Positions 23,506 through 35,124 are shown, counted from the stretch's first letter. The stretch is 64,000 nucleotides of DNA from Parastagonospora avenae f. sp. tritici 18332-5 (GCA_022559985.1 JAFJTR010000061.1:124001-188000), one strand, 5' to 3'. Translations and numbers: made by a program. Notes: generated from the sequence alone by a model not told the origin.

Positions 23506-23577
23506 CACACCCCCTCGCGCCCCAAGAGTCCAGTACATTTACCTTTCACCTCGTTCAAAATATCTTCACACTCCACG

Positions 23578-24019
23578 ATGAAACTGCAACTCAAACACCA
23601 CCTCGCCCTGCTCCTAATGAGCATCACCCCCGCCCTTGCCCGCGGCGCACACTCGACTCCCGCACAACCAAACGGCTCAATCTATAACATCGGCACCAAC
23701 GACGACCTCTGGGCGTGGCGCAAAGTGAAACCCCGCAGTGAAGCCACGAGTGACGTGGAGCTCGCTTGTATGTACCTCCTTCCTCACCATAACTTTGGAA
23801 ATGAAGAAATTTGCTAATTTGTGCTTCGCAGGTGACCTCTTCTTGTCGCGCGGCGCGGACCCTTTTCTTGGCATGAGCAAGGAGGAGTGCATAGCTGCCA
23901 TGGGCGGGTTTGTGAAGGAGACGAGGAAGGGGAAGGCGGAGGGGGAGTGGGTGGGGGAGTTGGAGAATTTGGTGGTGGGCTTGGAGGGGAAAGGGAAGGG
24001 GTCGAAGACTTGGTTTTAG
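23578..24019 (+). CDS. Small secreted protein 2 of the cluster
   Basis: 125 residues in two exons: 23578-23767 and 23832-24019. The signal peptide is MKLQLKHHLALLLMSITPALA. The intron is phase 1 and splits a Cys codon (T|GT), exactly as in the neighbouring genes. The following segment is C-DLFLSRGADPFLGMSKEE-C with 18 residues between the cysteines. The C-terminus is rich in Gly, Lys and Glu. No recognised domain. Together with 22696, 25469 and 26616 it forms a cluster with shared exon architecture, which argues for common descent despite weak sequence identity. Confidence 0.72.
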
Positions 24020-25019
24020 AGAGAGCGCGATGATAGCGCGCTCCCATGCCTTCCTTGAGAGGGGACGGAGGCGGGGGGGAGATGATGAGGTTGTATTTTT
24101 TTTTAGATGGGCTATGGGTATCTTGACATGATGTAGAGGCGCTGGAATATCGAAATTTCTGGAGTTGGGCGTGCTGCTGGATCCGTGATTGGACTTGGCG
24201 GTGGCCGTGCTGATTCATTGCTTGATTGGTTTAACGTCCGGAAGAAAACGTCCCGAAGGGTATGAGGACCGGCTATGCTCGGGGATTATAGCGGTTGCAC
24301 ACTGCCTGAGAAGCCTGGTCTAAATACAGAGTGCTAAGTACACAGCGTTTGGGATAGCGCCTCTTTCGTCGGTGGCCGTGTTGCTAGCAAATGTGGCACG
24401 CTTGTAACACTATGCTCAGGAACTATGAAATGTGATTCAGTACCTATTTAGCTATGTATATCAAATGTACTTGCGCGCTATGGTGCTCTGTCCTACTGCC
24501 TCTAGTCCTTGAATTTTTTTTTTGGGGGGGGGTGCCCTTTCACCACATCTCCATCAAGCTATTGGCCTCGGTTTTCTCGCACTTGCCATTGTTTCGTTCT
24601 CTATCTATTCCCCTATAACATATGAAACTCCGTGGATCTGGGAACGTTGCAGCCGTTTTGAGCTGCTGAAGGGGTGAATTATAGGCTGTGAGAAGTTTAA
24701 CTTGGAGAGTTTGCAATAATACTTCTGCATCCTGATACTAATGATTCCAAGCCTTAGTAGCCTAGTGGCAAGCCGAGCTTTGAGCGCAATTTGGAAAGGG
24801 AGAAATTTCTTACTGTATTCTCCCACTTTTTGCATGCTGCAAGACTGGAGATCTGCTCTTTCGCACTTCATTGGTACCGAAGACCGTTTCGGTTGCAAGC
24901 AATACTGCACATTATCGATAATAGGAGTACAAAAACCTATCTCCAGTCTGCTATTTTATTAAACGCATCACAAAAATCTTTAAACCACACAAAATCTTCA
25001 GTATTGAAAAGGAATCAAC
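24020..25019. other. Intergenic kilobase with a T/G homopolymer
   Basis: No gene is recognised. At 24514-24532 about ten T are followed by nine G, a slippage-prone tract where assembly length may be unreliable. Confidence 0.5.
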
Positions 25020-25317
25020 ATGAAGCTCGCACACCTACTTGTTTTGCTCAAGAGCTGTGCATCTGCCCAATACAACAGCCAAGATATCGAAAACCAAATG
25101 TACGAAAGCGCAATCGTAATTATCTTTACGTCAGAGTACATGCGAGGAGGATGGGACGATATATTTGGGTAGAGACAGTAGACTTGAAGGTGTGTCGGTA
25201 CTCCGCGACCATCTGCCAAAGACCCAAGACGGCCAGTATTGCCTAGATATCGGGAACCAGCTCAAAGAAAGAATAGGTGTCCACAATGCAAATAAATGCC
25301 TCAAATCTTGCACTTGA
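25020..25317 (+). CDS. Possible small secreted cysteine-containing protein, splice form unclear
   Basis: From the ATG at 25020 a signal-peptide-like start (MKLAHLLVLLKSCASAQ) opens a 50-codon frame ending at 25172. In another frame, 25194-25317 reads VSVLRDHLPKTQDGQYC and then ends with three Cys in the last 25 residues (NKCLKSCT). Joining them needs an intron whose sites I could not fix with confidence, because the obvious donors leave the wrong phase. It may be a fifth member of the local secreted set or a decayed one. Confidence 0.25.
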
Positions 25318-25468
25318 AAAGCCCAAATTTTTCTCTTGCGATTCGGCTTGGTAGCGAAGACCCTAGCATTCCACAGACTAGAGACATGGCTATTTGTAAG
25401 ACTACCTGTTCCCTCCCAAAAGCGTCCTTCTCGTCAGACACATGTCATAAATAATCCCCTACAACATT

Positions 25469-25780
25469 ATGAAGTTCCTCAGTCCAACCTCCATGTTCAT
25501 GAGCGCCGCGCGCGTCCTCTCCACCTTCAGGTTAAACGATGCCGCGATGGTACCACAACTTCCTGAGTGGAACAGCAACCTCGAATTTGCATCAAACATC
25601 TGTATGAAACCCTAGAACATATCTCTCTGTAGTGCGACTTTTCGCTAATGTGTTACACCTACAGGTACTGTCTCGCACACAGGTGACTGGCATGATTCTT
25701 CCGTGAGGCTCGCCAGGCTTGCGTGCATGGAGAAACTCGCACCGCAGGAATGGGCCGACTTGAACAAGGTAGTCAATTAA
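25469..25780 (+). CDS. Small protein 3 of the secreted cluster
   Basis: 82 residues in two exons: 25469-25601 and 25665-25780. The N-terminus MKFLSPTSMFMSAARVLSTF is only weakly signal-peptide-like. The phase-1 intron again splits a Cys codon (T|GT), and a second Cys follows after 19 residues (C-TVSHTGDWHDSSVRLARLA-C). Branch gctaat and acceptor acag are good. The shared exon layout, more than the residues, places it in the family. Secretion is uncertain. Confidence 0.55.
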
Positions 25781-26615
25781 TACGTCAAGCGCTTGGTACA
25801 GAAGGCGAACAGGCGCCTGGTTCGGGAGCTTTTGGTCCAGATCGAGCAAGGTGCGCACTGTCGATTCCATTCTGCCTTCGATGGAGAAATTTTGGAACGA
25901 AAGGGATGAGCTTGGATGGTAGCAACGGTTAAGCATCTTCCGTGACTGTTACGAGTCAAAAGACTCTTTGTACTAGAGTCTACCTGTTGGTTGCTCTTGG
26001 TTCGGGCCATCGTACATACGTGACGAGCACGTGACCACGTGTGTGGCCCGTGCCGTGGGGTGGGATTCAGTTCGTACGCGAGCTGCAGCCCACCTCCTCA
26101 GAATCAATGAACTATCTACCTCAACTCGTTGCAACGACCATTACTTGATTCAACCTCACCTTTGCCGTATCAACACTACCAATTATCTTGCTGACTACTG
26201 TGGTCAAATTTCCTTAACCAGAAAAGTGAGCTTTTAAAAACGCCTCTTCAGACTTGCGCGATTTGTCCGACATTCAGAAAATGCAAGCAGAGGAAATGAC
26301 ACGTTGCATGTGCGTGCATCTTGTAGATAAATGCGGCACTCATTCAAAGTATAATTGCGCTCCAGCCGATTAGGTATAAGCACTAACCACACCACGAACC
26401 ATGGTACTCAGAAATCATAGATTACCAAGTAAGCCGCCAGCATGCTTCGCAAGTAATTTCAAGCATCTTCAGCTCTCTGCTCTACCTCACACGCACCTCA
26501 CTCTCTGAACTTCACAAGCCTTGTACGGCTTCGATGCACATCTACTTATCCCAAAATCCAAGCACCACACGAACACACCATCGCCCCAAATATATCCTCC
26601 ATCTTGCACCAAAAT
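25781..26615. other. Intergenic region, no gene seen
   Basis: Short open frames on both strands lack motifs. An aggcgcctggt string near 25815 resembles one MITE end but has no partner. Confidence 0.4.
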
Positions 26616-27023
26616 ATGAAGCCAACACACATCCTGCTTTTCCTCACCCCCAAAATCCTCGCCCTCCCCACTCAAGACGACCTCTTCCACCTCGACCTCC
26701 TAGTCCGCAAAGCAGGCCTCGAAGACCGATGTATTGATATTGCGTGTACGTACACCCCACTCCACATTCACAGCCATTCTCCCCACACCTGCTCTCACTT
26801 TCCCTGGATGTGATACTTACAATGTTTCACAGGCCACTCCTTCACGCCCGCCAAAATGTGCTCGTACCACCAGCGCGAGGACATGCATTACTTGTGCTGG
26901 GACATTATGCACGGCGGGACGGGCGGGTTTGCGGAGACGGATCGGCAGGGTGGAATTTTCGTGGAGGGGGTGAAGAGGGAGATGCGGGCGTTGGAGAGGT
27001 GGGTTAAGCATACTGAGCTATAG
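26616..27023 (+). CDS. Small secreted protein 4 of the cluster
   Basis: 106 residues in two exons: 26616-26745 and 26833-27023. The signal peptide is MKPTHILLFLTPKILALP. The intron is phase 1 and splits a Cys codon (T|GC). Cysteines are at RC-IDIA-C, then C-HSFTPAKM-C and SYHQREDMHYL-C, so the split Cys and the last Cys are 20 residues apart as in the relatives, with two additional Cys. The Gly-rich segment HGGTGGFAETDRQGGIF precedes a charged helix. No known domain. Effector-like, function unknown. Confidence 0.7.
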
Positions 27024-27324
27024 GTCGGCATTTCGCAGCCAATGGGCATCAGCAGTGTTTAATTCTGTGAGGTTGGATGGGATATGTAGAAAGTCAAAAA
27101 GGCTCTTGGAATTCATGGTATTATATCTAACGCTGTGTTTGTCGTGAGGTGTGCTCGGGAAGAACGCCCCTTGTATGCTATTTCCGCTTTTTTGCATTCC
27201 ATCAAGCGCAACCGCGTTGTTCTCGAAATATCGCTATCTCTCTCATCGGACATGTCATGACCGAATTGCCTTCTACTTTGGTTATCCCATACAAGCGACT
27301 CTTGATGGTGCTTGCATGGCCGCT

Positions 27325-29811
27325 CTACATCCGCCCAAGCACGCCTCTTACGCTACCCTTCAGCATGACGCTACCCTTGACGGGTAGCTCTCCAATACCC
27401 GTATTGCCGCCTGAACCCTCATTAAGCCAGCGCTGAAGCAAATCGTTGCTCTCCTTAGGCTTGATGTCTGGGCTCGCAGTACCGACTGTAACGTGCGCGA
27501 CAGGATTTGTGGACTCGAATACGAGCTCCTCAGTCGTGGTGCCCAATTCGGTGTTGATCTGAAGGATGCTGGATCCGTTCAGTCGAATGACGAAGCACAT
27601 GATGCGGTCGTCCCAGATCAGACGCTCCAAGTGAACGCTGCACGTACCGAGTTCGGGCTCCCACGATTTATCGCCCGTCTGCTGCGAGGCCTCGGAGAGC
27701 TTCATCAGCTTGTCCCAGTATGGCGGATTGTCGGATGCGGATGCGCGATGCATGAGCGTGACGTGGAACTCGTTTTGAACGCGACGAGTCTGCTTCAGCT
27801 GCATGTACATTCTAGACGTCGCAGCATCTTTGCCGGCGAAGACAGCATCTAGGATCGAGTTCACGCGCGAATTGTCGAGGCGGACGGAGAAGTACTCCAT
27901 GCGAGGTGGCTTCTTAGCCCTAGCTTCTTGATGAGACTGTTTTCGAGCGTTGTTATTCTGCGGACCCTTGATGTTGCCGGCATTGGCACCGTTTCGAGAC
28001 AGGTCCATCTTGAAGTCTGGAGCGTAGTCATTCATGGCCCAATGAATGGCCTCGTCCATGTCGGTGTCAGTGGGCATGTCTTTGCCTTCGAACAAGGCAG
28101 GATACGTCTCGAACATTTTACTGATGATGACTTCAAGGTTCTCGCGAGATTCGACAGTAGGATCCATGTTGATGACGAGATCAAAGTAGTCGTCAGGTGC
28201 ATCTGAAGTGTCGACTGGCTGGAAGCGATGCATGAAGCCCTCCATAATCTCAATAATCTCTCCAGAGCCTTTTGAGCCAGCCTGAATGGTTTGATGATTA
28301 TCTCCGCGATCCAGAACACGCTTTCGGGTCGCGTTACGGATGCTGTCGTAATTTGAGCGCTCGTGCACATAGTGTAGTGCGACAAAGCGCGCATCGGGTA
28401 CAGTCTTGGAAATATCGGTGATGATCTGGTCTCGCTCGCGCTTCTGATGATTGTTGCGGTCTGCAATGACGACAGGGTTGGTGACGAGGAGGGCGGATAT
28501 TGTGTCCGCAAAGATCTGGCCGCGGCCCTTCTTTGCCTTGACGTTGTCGTTCTGGTAGTGGCCCCAGCCGAACAGCTTCACGAGCGCAAGAGCCAACGTT
28601 GTCTTTCCGCAGCCTATAGTCGCCACAGGGACGAGGACAATATTGCGCGTTGCCTTCTTGCTCTCAATTGGGCCATTCTCCAGTTCCTGCCGGATGATTT
28701 CCGCACCAGTCGTTCCACGGTAAGCCAGGAAGTCGTCGCGGAGCTTGATGATGCCATGATTTGCGTTATAGGATTTAGCAAGTCCAGGGTTTTGCGCAAA
28801 CATCTTGCGCGCAAAGATGAGATACTCTTTTGTGATGGCCTCGTGCTTCTTGTACCGGGGAGGTTTGCCACCGATCAACGCCTTTGTACATTCGCGCCAC
28901 TGACGGTACATAAGATATGGTTCCTCAAACTTGTACTTGAAGAACCAGTCAGTGTATGGTCCATCGCCCTCACGCGACTGACAACGAATAACGAAGCCCT
29001 CGGTGTCGCGTCCATTGTAGTTGCCCGTCTCCGCGACCTTGTCGAGGAATTTTTTGACCTCCTCGATGTCGTTCTCCATGACATATTCAACCTTCTTCAT
29101 GCCCCAGTCGTCGGCGAACTTGTCCACAAGGTGGCCTGGATATGTAGCAAACTCTGGCAGGTTCAGGTTTATGCCGTGTACGTAGAGACCAGCCTGGTCG
29201 GGGGTGTAGGCGAGCACGTGCTCCTCGAAGTCGTCGTCACATAGCTCGGCAACAAGCGTAGCATTCATCGCTCGTAGTGTCCGTGCCAGATCCTCCTTCC
29301 GCTTTCCCTTGGTCGCAATATGCCTCTCAGCCCACTTCTCGCCCACTTGGGCATGGCTGGGCTCGTTGCCTCTCGGCCCCGTTGAGTGTTTGCTGCAAAC
29401 TAGCAGTGTGTCGTCGTCCAGTCCAGAGATGAAGATGATGCAACCATTCTCCTTCACGCTCAACTCGTACGGGCCCCGAGTGTCGCGCATGACATTCTTC
29501 CACTCCGTCTTCCGTACCTCACCGTGGTTGAAGAACTTGTCGTACCCTCGCACAGCGATTTCGCATTGACCCTGGCGGTTCACGTATGTGAACAGACCTC
29601 GCGCATATGTGGGCAGGTTTGCTTTCTTGTAGTCCCACTCATTCATCTTCCATGAGTCGACCGTGCGCCCATTTCGCAGATCGAATGTATGCTTCTTGAC
29701 GGAGAATCCGCCTGCGCCTTTCTTACCTTTATGTGCTTCGAGAGAGTGTACTAACGCTGTGATTTCCTTCGGGTCCTGCGCCACGTACGGCGCCATGTCG
29801 CGGTGCGCCAT
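27325..29811 (-). CDS. TRL1: tRNA ligase, fungal three-domain type
   Basis: Rejoins tRNA halves after intron removal, and in yeast also HAC1 mRNA in the unfolded protein response. Intronless, 828 residues. The domains in order are: adenylyltransferase with the nucleotidyl-lysine motif SVKENGCIIFISG (about residue 120), polynucleotide kinase with the P-loop VATIGCGKTTLALALVKLFG (about residue 410), and the cyclic phosphodiesterase with its two HxT motifs, EFHVTLMH and AHVTVGT. All catalytic motifs are intact and the length is as expected. This architecture is found in fungi and absent from animals. Convergent with the secreted-protein gene at 26616. Confidence 0.97.
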   Translation of the reverse strand: MAHRDMAPYVAQDPKEITALVHSLEAHKGKKGAGGFSVKKHTFDLRNGRTVDSWKMNEWDYKKANLPTYARGLFTYVNRQGQCEIAVRGYDKFFNHGEVRKTEWKNVMRDTRGPYELSVKENGCIIFISGLDDDTLLVCSKHSTGPRGNEPSHAQVGEKWAERHIATKGKRKEDLARTLRAMNATLVAELCDDDFEEHVLAYTPDQAGLYVHGINLNLPEFATYPGHLVDKFADDWGMKKVEYVMENDIEEVKKFLDKVAETGNYNGRDTEGFVIRCQSREGDGPYTDWFFKYKFEEPYLMYRQWRECTKALIGGKPPRYKKHEAITKEYLIFARKMFAQNPGLAKSYNANHGIIKLRDDFLAYRGTTGAEIIRQELENGPIESKKATRNIVLVPVATIGCGKTTLALALVKLFGWGHYQNDNVKAKKGRGQIFADTISALLVTNPVVIADRNNHQKRERDQIITDISKTVPDARFVALHYVHERSNYDSIRNATRKRVLDRGDNHQTIQAGSKGSGEIIEIMEGFMHRFQPVDTSDAPDDYFDLVINMDPTVESRENLEVIISKMFETYPALFEGKDMPTDTDMDEAIHWAMNDYAPDFKMDLSRNGANAGNIKGPQNNNARKQSHQEARAKKPPRMEYFSVRLDNSRVNSILDAVFAGKDAATSRMYMQLKQTRRVQNEFHVTLMHRASASDNPPYWDKLMKLSEASQQTGDKSWEPELGTCSVHLERLIWDDRIMCFVIRLNGSSILQINTELGTTTEELVFESTNPVAHVTVGTASPDIKPKESNDLLQRWLNEGSGGNTGIGELPVKGSVMLKGSVRGVLGRM

Positions 29812-30584
29812 GATGGTGGCCGGTGTGCGTGTGGCCTAGGAGGAGATGAGTGTTGGTCGGGAAGATAGGATGTGGTCTCTAGGTATCTGAGAAGAAGTGA
29901 GGCGTGAGTGAAAGGTTGCCCGTGAAGACCTGGAAAGTAAAATGCTTAGAGGGTGGGGAGCAATTTTCAGACGAACACGAGCATACAGGCAACAACGCTG
30001 ACAGGCACGTGCAAATAAGGGAAGACAGGCACGCGCAGCAAGTAAGGGCGCGCCTGTACGAGATTTTACGCCGGGCAAGAAACACCAAAAGGACGCTGGC
30101 GCGTTGTGATCAGATTAGAGTCATCGTGTGTTTTGTTTGTCGCTATGAGATCACCAAGTGGCTGGTGCACCTGTGGCGCAGTCGCGGGGCAGTCGCGCTA
30201 ACAGCCCTATCAATGCAGCTCACATGTTCATCGTCCTCACTCGTCCCTCAAAATTCATCTCTCGTCGTGTATGCTATGCTTCGTTTAGCTTTCCACCTTT
30301 ACTCTAAGAACATCTTTACACCCGATGTTGTGTATAAATCGTCGACTACCAATCCTGGCGCATAAACAGCACTATTTCCGTCATAACTGCGCAACAGAAC
30401 ATGTGAATTTGCTCAATATTTTCCTCCTGGCAGTACTGAAAAGGGTATTCTATGTCACTGTTCACTATGCGCGAATTTTTCCAATCAAACTTTTCGTTAT
30501 TCAGCATCTCAAGTCCACAGAACTACTACATGCTACGGTTGAATGAACCCCGACCCTATTTTCTCCTATACCTCTCCAAACAAT
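29812..30584. other. Intergenic region, no gene seen
   Basis: This is the promoter side of TRL1 and the 3' flank of the minus-strand secreted-protein gene. From here rightwards, gene density drops sharply. Confidence 0.45.
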
Positions 30585-31082
30585 CTAGGAACAAGCAGTA
30601 GGCTGCGGGAACCCTTCAATCACCCTTCCATACTTCGCAATTGCCTTATTCGCCTCAAACGTGTACCCATAGTTTGCGCAGTGCGACTCGCAAGCCCCCG
30701 TGCCCTCGAGATCAATATCGTAGTTCGTCAAGTCGTTCTTCTTGTACTCGTTGCCATTGACCTTGAACTTGTCCGACTGCACGACTTCCTGGTTATAACA
30801 GATCTGGCCGACGCCGCAAATGCCCGTGTCGACGCAGTGTTCTAGGAGGAGCCAGAGGGCGCAGCCGTCGGGGCGCGCGCCGATCGTGTTGCATTCGACG
30901 TTGCCGCTGACGCTGGCTTCTTTGCCGTCTTGCTGCGTGAAGGTGGTGGTCATGAGTTCGACGGTGGCCTGTTGGCCTTCGCCGGGGATCTCGCAGTCGC
31001 AGCGGTGCCACTCGAAACGCGATCCCAGCACAACGGGTGCTGCGAGGGCAAAGAATGCAAGCTGATGAAGAAAAGAGACCAT
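30585..31082 (-). CDS. Small secreted cysteine-rich protein (ten Cys)
   Basis: 165 residues from the ATG giving MVSFLHQLAFFALAAPVVLGS, a clear signal peptide. A longer in-frame start at 31175 would bury that signal and is less likely. The mature chain has ten cysteines (RCDC, ECN, GCA, HCV, GICGVGQIC, ACESHC, TACS), an even number suiting disulfide pairing. No intron. It does not share the split-Cys layout of the 22.7-27.0 kb cluster. No known domain; candidate apoplastic effector or surface protein. Confidence 0.75.
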   Translation of the reverse strand: MVSFLHQLAFFALAAPVVLGSRFEWHRCDCEIPGEGQQATVELMTTTFTQQDGKEASVSGNVECNTIGARPDGCALWLLLEHCVDTGICGVGQICYNQEVVQSDKFKVNGNEYKKNDLTNYDIDLEGTGACESHCANYGYTFEANKAIAKYGRVIEGFPQPTACS

Positions 31083-31190
31083 TTTGGTGATACGATGACT
31101 TGGTTCGTCGTTATGGTTGCAATGAAGACTGTAAGGGATGAGGAAGTGATTGGATTGAGATGTGAGTCTTGCCAATGGACGACACAGAGC

Positions 31191-31198
31191 CTTTTATA
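31191..31198 (-). promoter_or_regulatory. TATA box of the ten-cysteine secreted protein gene
   Basis: TATAAAAG on the minus strand, 109 bases upstream of the ATG at 31082. It also supports that start over the longer one, because the alternative ATG at 31175 would lie only 16 bases from it. Confidence 0.55.
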
Positions 31199-33909
31199 TC
31201 ACGACATCTCAAAAGAACAGACACGCAGAATACGACAACATGACATATCTAGCCTTCCCTACACATTATCATGTCGATCCGCATATCATTTTCGCAAGCC
31301 ATGACAAGCCATTCGTCTCTCGCTACACCCATCAGCGTCCTCAGGCCCCAAATAGCCCCCATCTCAACCCAATCACGTCCTTCTCTGCAACCACACAGCC
31401 TCCAAGAGCCGCATCCGTTCTATCCGTCCCCGTTCCCCGCCCCCAACAAGGCAGGCGCAAACCATAATCATGCACTGGCGATCACGTTTACAACTCCGAA
31501 ACGCAGTGACATTCTGTCATGGAGTCCGAATCTCTTGGCACCCTGCCGAGCGGGACGGTCCATTGTATTTGTGTACTCAAGGAACAACAGTGCGTCCAAA
31601 GATCTACAGCGAACCAGTTTAGCTTGTGATTTAGTTGATGGACAATCCCGCTGGTGAAAGGTGGATACTGGAGATTTAAGAATAGACAATGCACGGAGTT
31701 GAGCGCATCACATGAGAATTTCGCAAAACTCTGTCGTACCGTTTTTATAGACGTAATTCATTTCCCTTATTTCCAAATGTATTAAACGCTCTATTGTGTT
31801 CCCTTTAAATTGCGAACCGCTTCACAAGACAAAGTATTCTCGGATAACGAGTTACTAAGCGTGCATCTAAAGGCGTTGATATGCCACTCCTCAATATGGC
31901 GATATGTAGCAGTGCTACTTGTTCTGTCTTGTCGCACAACTTGTCGCACAAGTCCGTCGTTCTGCTTCGGCTACCGTATTCGAAGATGGCGTCGCCAGAC
32001 GGCACTTCTCATGCGCTACAGTGTCCGCTACGGGATCGAGGCTCTTGGCCGTGACGTCACGGCGCATCCCAGTCCCAAGATTGTTTTCTTTTTTTGTTGA
32101 TCTCCCTTCGTGTCGTCTTTTGCATCCTATTCGCATGGCTTCTAGCATGAATAATCAAATGGTGTTTTATACGGTACCATGCATGCGGCAGCATGCCCTT
32201 GGGATATTGACGCCTCAGACTGGAAGGTGGGTAGATGCTCAATTAGACCAAGGCACAAGCGAATCGAGGCATCGCATACGGCACGACGAGTGCGCGTACA
32301 AGGAGAGTCCTGAAGAGCATCAAGAAGAGACATCTACATTGAGAGAGCATGATAGGAGGTGGATGTAAAGTTATCGTATTGTGACTAAAACCTGGGAATG
32401 ACAAGCAAGAGTCAGCCTCAAACCCAATTATCCAGCAAAAGTCCTACGACATGGCGAAGGCCTTGAAGCTTTGTCCAACAGCTCTTTCAAGAAGTCCTGT
32501 CTATGAGGCTGGATGAACCTCGGAACTATGCAATATCTCTGTCGCGGAGGCGGACAGGAATCGGGCGATCTACTTCGGATTGGTGTGGTCGCTGAATGCT
32601 CGTGCCGTAGAATCAACAGTCTCTTCTAGAATGAGATGAATACCTTGCAGCCTTATGGATGACGTGCATCATAATGCTAGACTGCTAGTAAGCTGTTCCC
32701 CAGATAACGTTGTTGCCTTGAGGCAGAAGGGAAAGACGAGTCCAGAGCCGATTTCATAACTTTGCTTTGATTGGAAGATAAAAATCTTCACATGCTTCGC
32801 TGCCCTTGCTCTAGTAGAGCAAGCGAATTCGTGTTCGATTGAATGTCGAAAGAAAAAAGGAGCTCACGTCACAAAGGCCTCGATGTGTCCTTCGTATGCT
32901 CGTCGAAACAAGCATAGGAGCGGCATATTGCTGTTGCTCTAGGAATATGATCTACCTACAAATTATTATAGTCTTGCTGCATTAGCAATTTCTTGTCAAT
33001 GTTCATGATGAGCATCGTAACGAGCGTAGGAATCCCAACAAGTAAGACCACACTCAGACGGTCAGTACTAGAGAATCCGGCTTATACTGCTTATTGTGAC
33101 CACGCTTTGTACGCAAATATTACTCGCGCCCGCAATTTTTTTTTCATCGCTGAAAAAAGCTACCAGATCGAAGGTCGGATGCGGAATAACGCATGACATG
33201 AGTCTTTGTGTATCTTACAAGACACGTACACGAACCAGGGGTAGGTAGCCTACGCAAACAGTCTTCTTAGTAGCACACAATTAGCGAAAGAAGATATACT
33301 GACCCCATGATCCAGTATCCCCATATGTGGAGTGACAAGACTAGCTAACCTAACTTCGTGTAGATGACCTCAAGGCACATTCCTTGTTTCTGTCGGAAGA
33401 AGACTGGTTAACAAAAATATCCTTTATTCATTCATTGTTCAGACGATGACTCGCCAGAAGTACTGCCTTAGAGACACATGCCGACGGTATCGATCGTTCA
33501 ACAAAGATAGAATTATGGCATAAGTCATGACTCCTCAAGCCAAAACCTGAATTTCTACTGATCTACTCACTTACTCATCTATTCGTATACCCGCCTGCTT
33601 ATTTTCTCGTTCGAATCTTTCTGTTGGTAGGGCTATAGCACTAGTGCTGAAAGGATATAACGATAACTACAAATGCATTTGGTACGATGATTGGGTTGGA
33701 TTGATTCTTCTAACTTGATTGTATGTGAAGGAGGAGAACTACAGAAGAGATGGGCTCAGGGGTCCTGGTCTGAGCGCTGCTCAGGCGCCGCGATGAGTGC
33801 GTCTGATCGCGTAGCTGAGATATTGACAGTATCTGTGATTCGACACTTTCTTCCCCTAACATGGACACGGAACCGTCCCTTTATTGGATGCCTGAGATGA
33901 CACTTCGTT
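31199..33909. other. Gene-free stretch of 2.7 kb
   Basis: I find no conserved reading frame, tRNA or clear repeat on either strand. All open frames are short and motif-free. The stretch sits at the switch from conserved to accessory content. Confidence 0.45.
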
Positions 33910-35124
33910 CTAAACTGCCTCGCGGACTCCATTGTTCTTTCCTGCAAGTCGAAGTGCAATCCAATCAGCGGCGTTTCCGGACCAGAGCGACGCTATTGCT
34001 GCACCAATAATTGGTCCAGTATACACACATCCGACCAGTGCAGCGGACCAGTTGTAGGATGCAACACTCAATACGGGGCTGGCGGTTCCATTAAGCACAT
34101 TGTACCAGGCGAGGTTGATACCATAAAGGAAGCCAGACCAAGCCACCGTTGGAAAGCGGAAGATCATCACCACCGGACCATAGGCCATCCGCAGCATGTC
34201 AATGTTCGAAGGTCGCCCTGAGATGGATTTGAAAAGTGTGTATTTGCGCCAGCCTTCGTTGATGTTATGTTTGAGTAGAGTATGCGCTGTCGGAATCGGC
34301 GATGGTGATGCGGAGCTGCGTGTGCCTTTCTCATTGTCTTCATCCTTTGCTGACACTTCATTTTTGGCTTCCGAAACGCTTTTGCCTTCGTATACGTTGT
34401 CATGGACGTACATGGTCTCCTCCATGTAGAAGAATATGAATACGAAAGCTGCGGCACAAACGATTGCTCCGAAATGCATCGTCCAACGCCACCCATAGGC
34501 ATCATTAAACCACCCAGCAACAAGCGGAGCGAGGAAATTGGACCCAAACAGTATGAAAACGTATAGCCCCATGTATGTGCCGCGGTTGTGGGCGAAGAAG
34601 AGATCAAGAACCGTTACTTCACACAGAGATTCGATGGGTGATACAACAATGCCGAGCAACACACGATGCGCGAACCATTCTGGTGATGAGGTAGAGTACG
34701 CCGTCCAGACCATTAGCGGAATCGTTAAAAGTGTCGTGATGAGGTATACGCCACGACGCCCGTACGTCAGGGCGATTGGTTGCCAGATTAGACATGCCCA
34801 GCCAAAGAACAGGAACATGACACCAGTACCTTCGACTAAATTGGCCGTCGAGATACCAGTGTCAGCTGTGATATCGGCGAGCATAGAGTACTGGAGAAAA
34901 GTTGCAATCCCGGCGCCGAAGACGTAAAGGTACGCCGTTCCGACGGCCATGAGCTTGCGAGGGTTCGACCAATTCAATGGGTCATTTCGGTCGGCACTTG
35001 GTCTTGGGACGAGTAAGATGTCTTTGTGCGATACATCGTGAAGATCGGACGTGGCGCGACCTTTGACGTCCACAAGATACACCGTGCCTGGAACATGGTC
35101 GTTGTCGGCTTCGTGTGGCGACAT
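33910..35124 (-). pseudogene. MFS drug:H+ antiporter-like transporter, truncated after helix 8
   Basis: 404 residues where relatives have about 520-560. The N-terminus has the fungal signature LLVPRPSADRNDPLNWSNPRKL. Eight membrane segments are seen, including the loop-2 motif YGRRGVYL, RVLLGIVVSPIESLCE and HNRGTYMGLYVFI, then a polar loop and two more helices. The protein stops at GKNNGVREAV, just where relatives continue into helix 9. Nothing resembling helices 9-12 is found in any frame of the next 220 bases. It lost its last third by deletion or rearrangement; transport activity is unlikely. Confidence 0.8.

Noticed and set aside
25790..25830. A fifth MITE end (aggcgcctggt)
   Set aside because: Only one end is present, the rest of the consensus is absent and a coding exon lies directly to the left.
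28447..29244. 265-codon plus-strand open frame
   Set aside because: It lies wholly inside TRL1 on the opposite strand, which has intact catalytic motifs.
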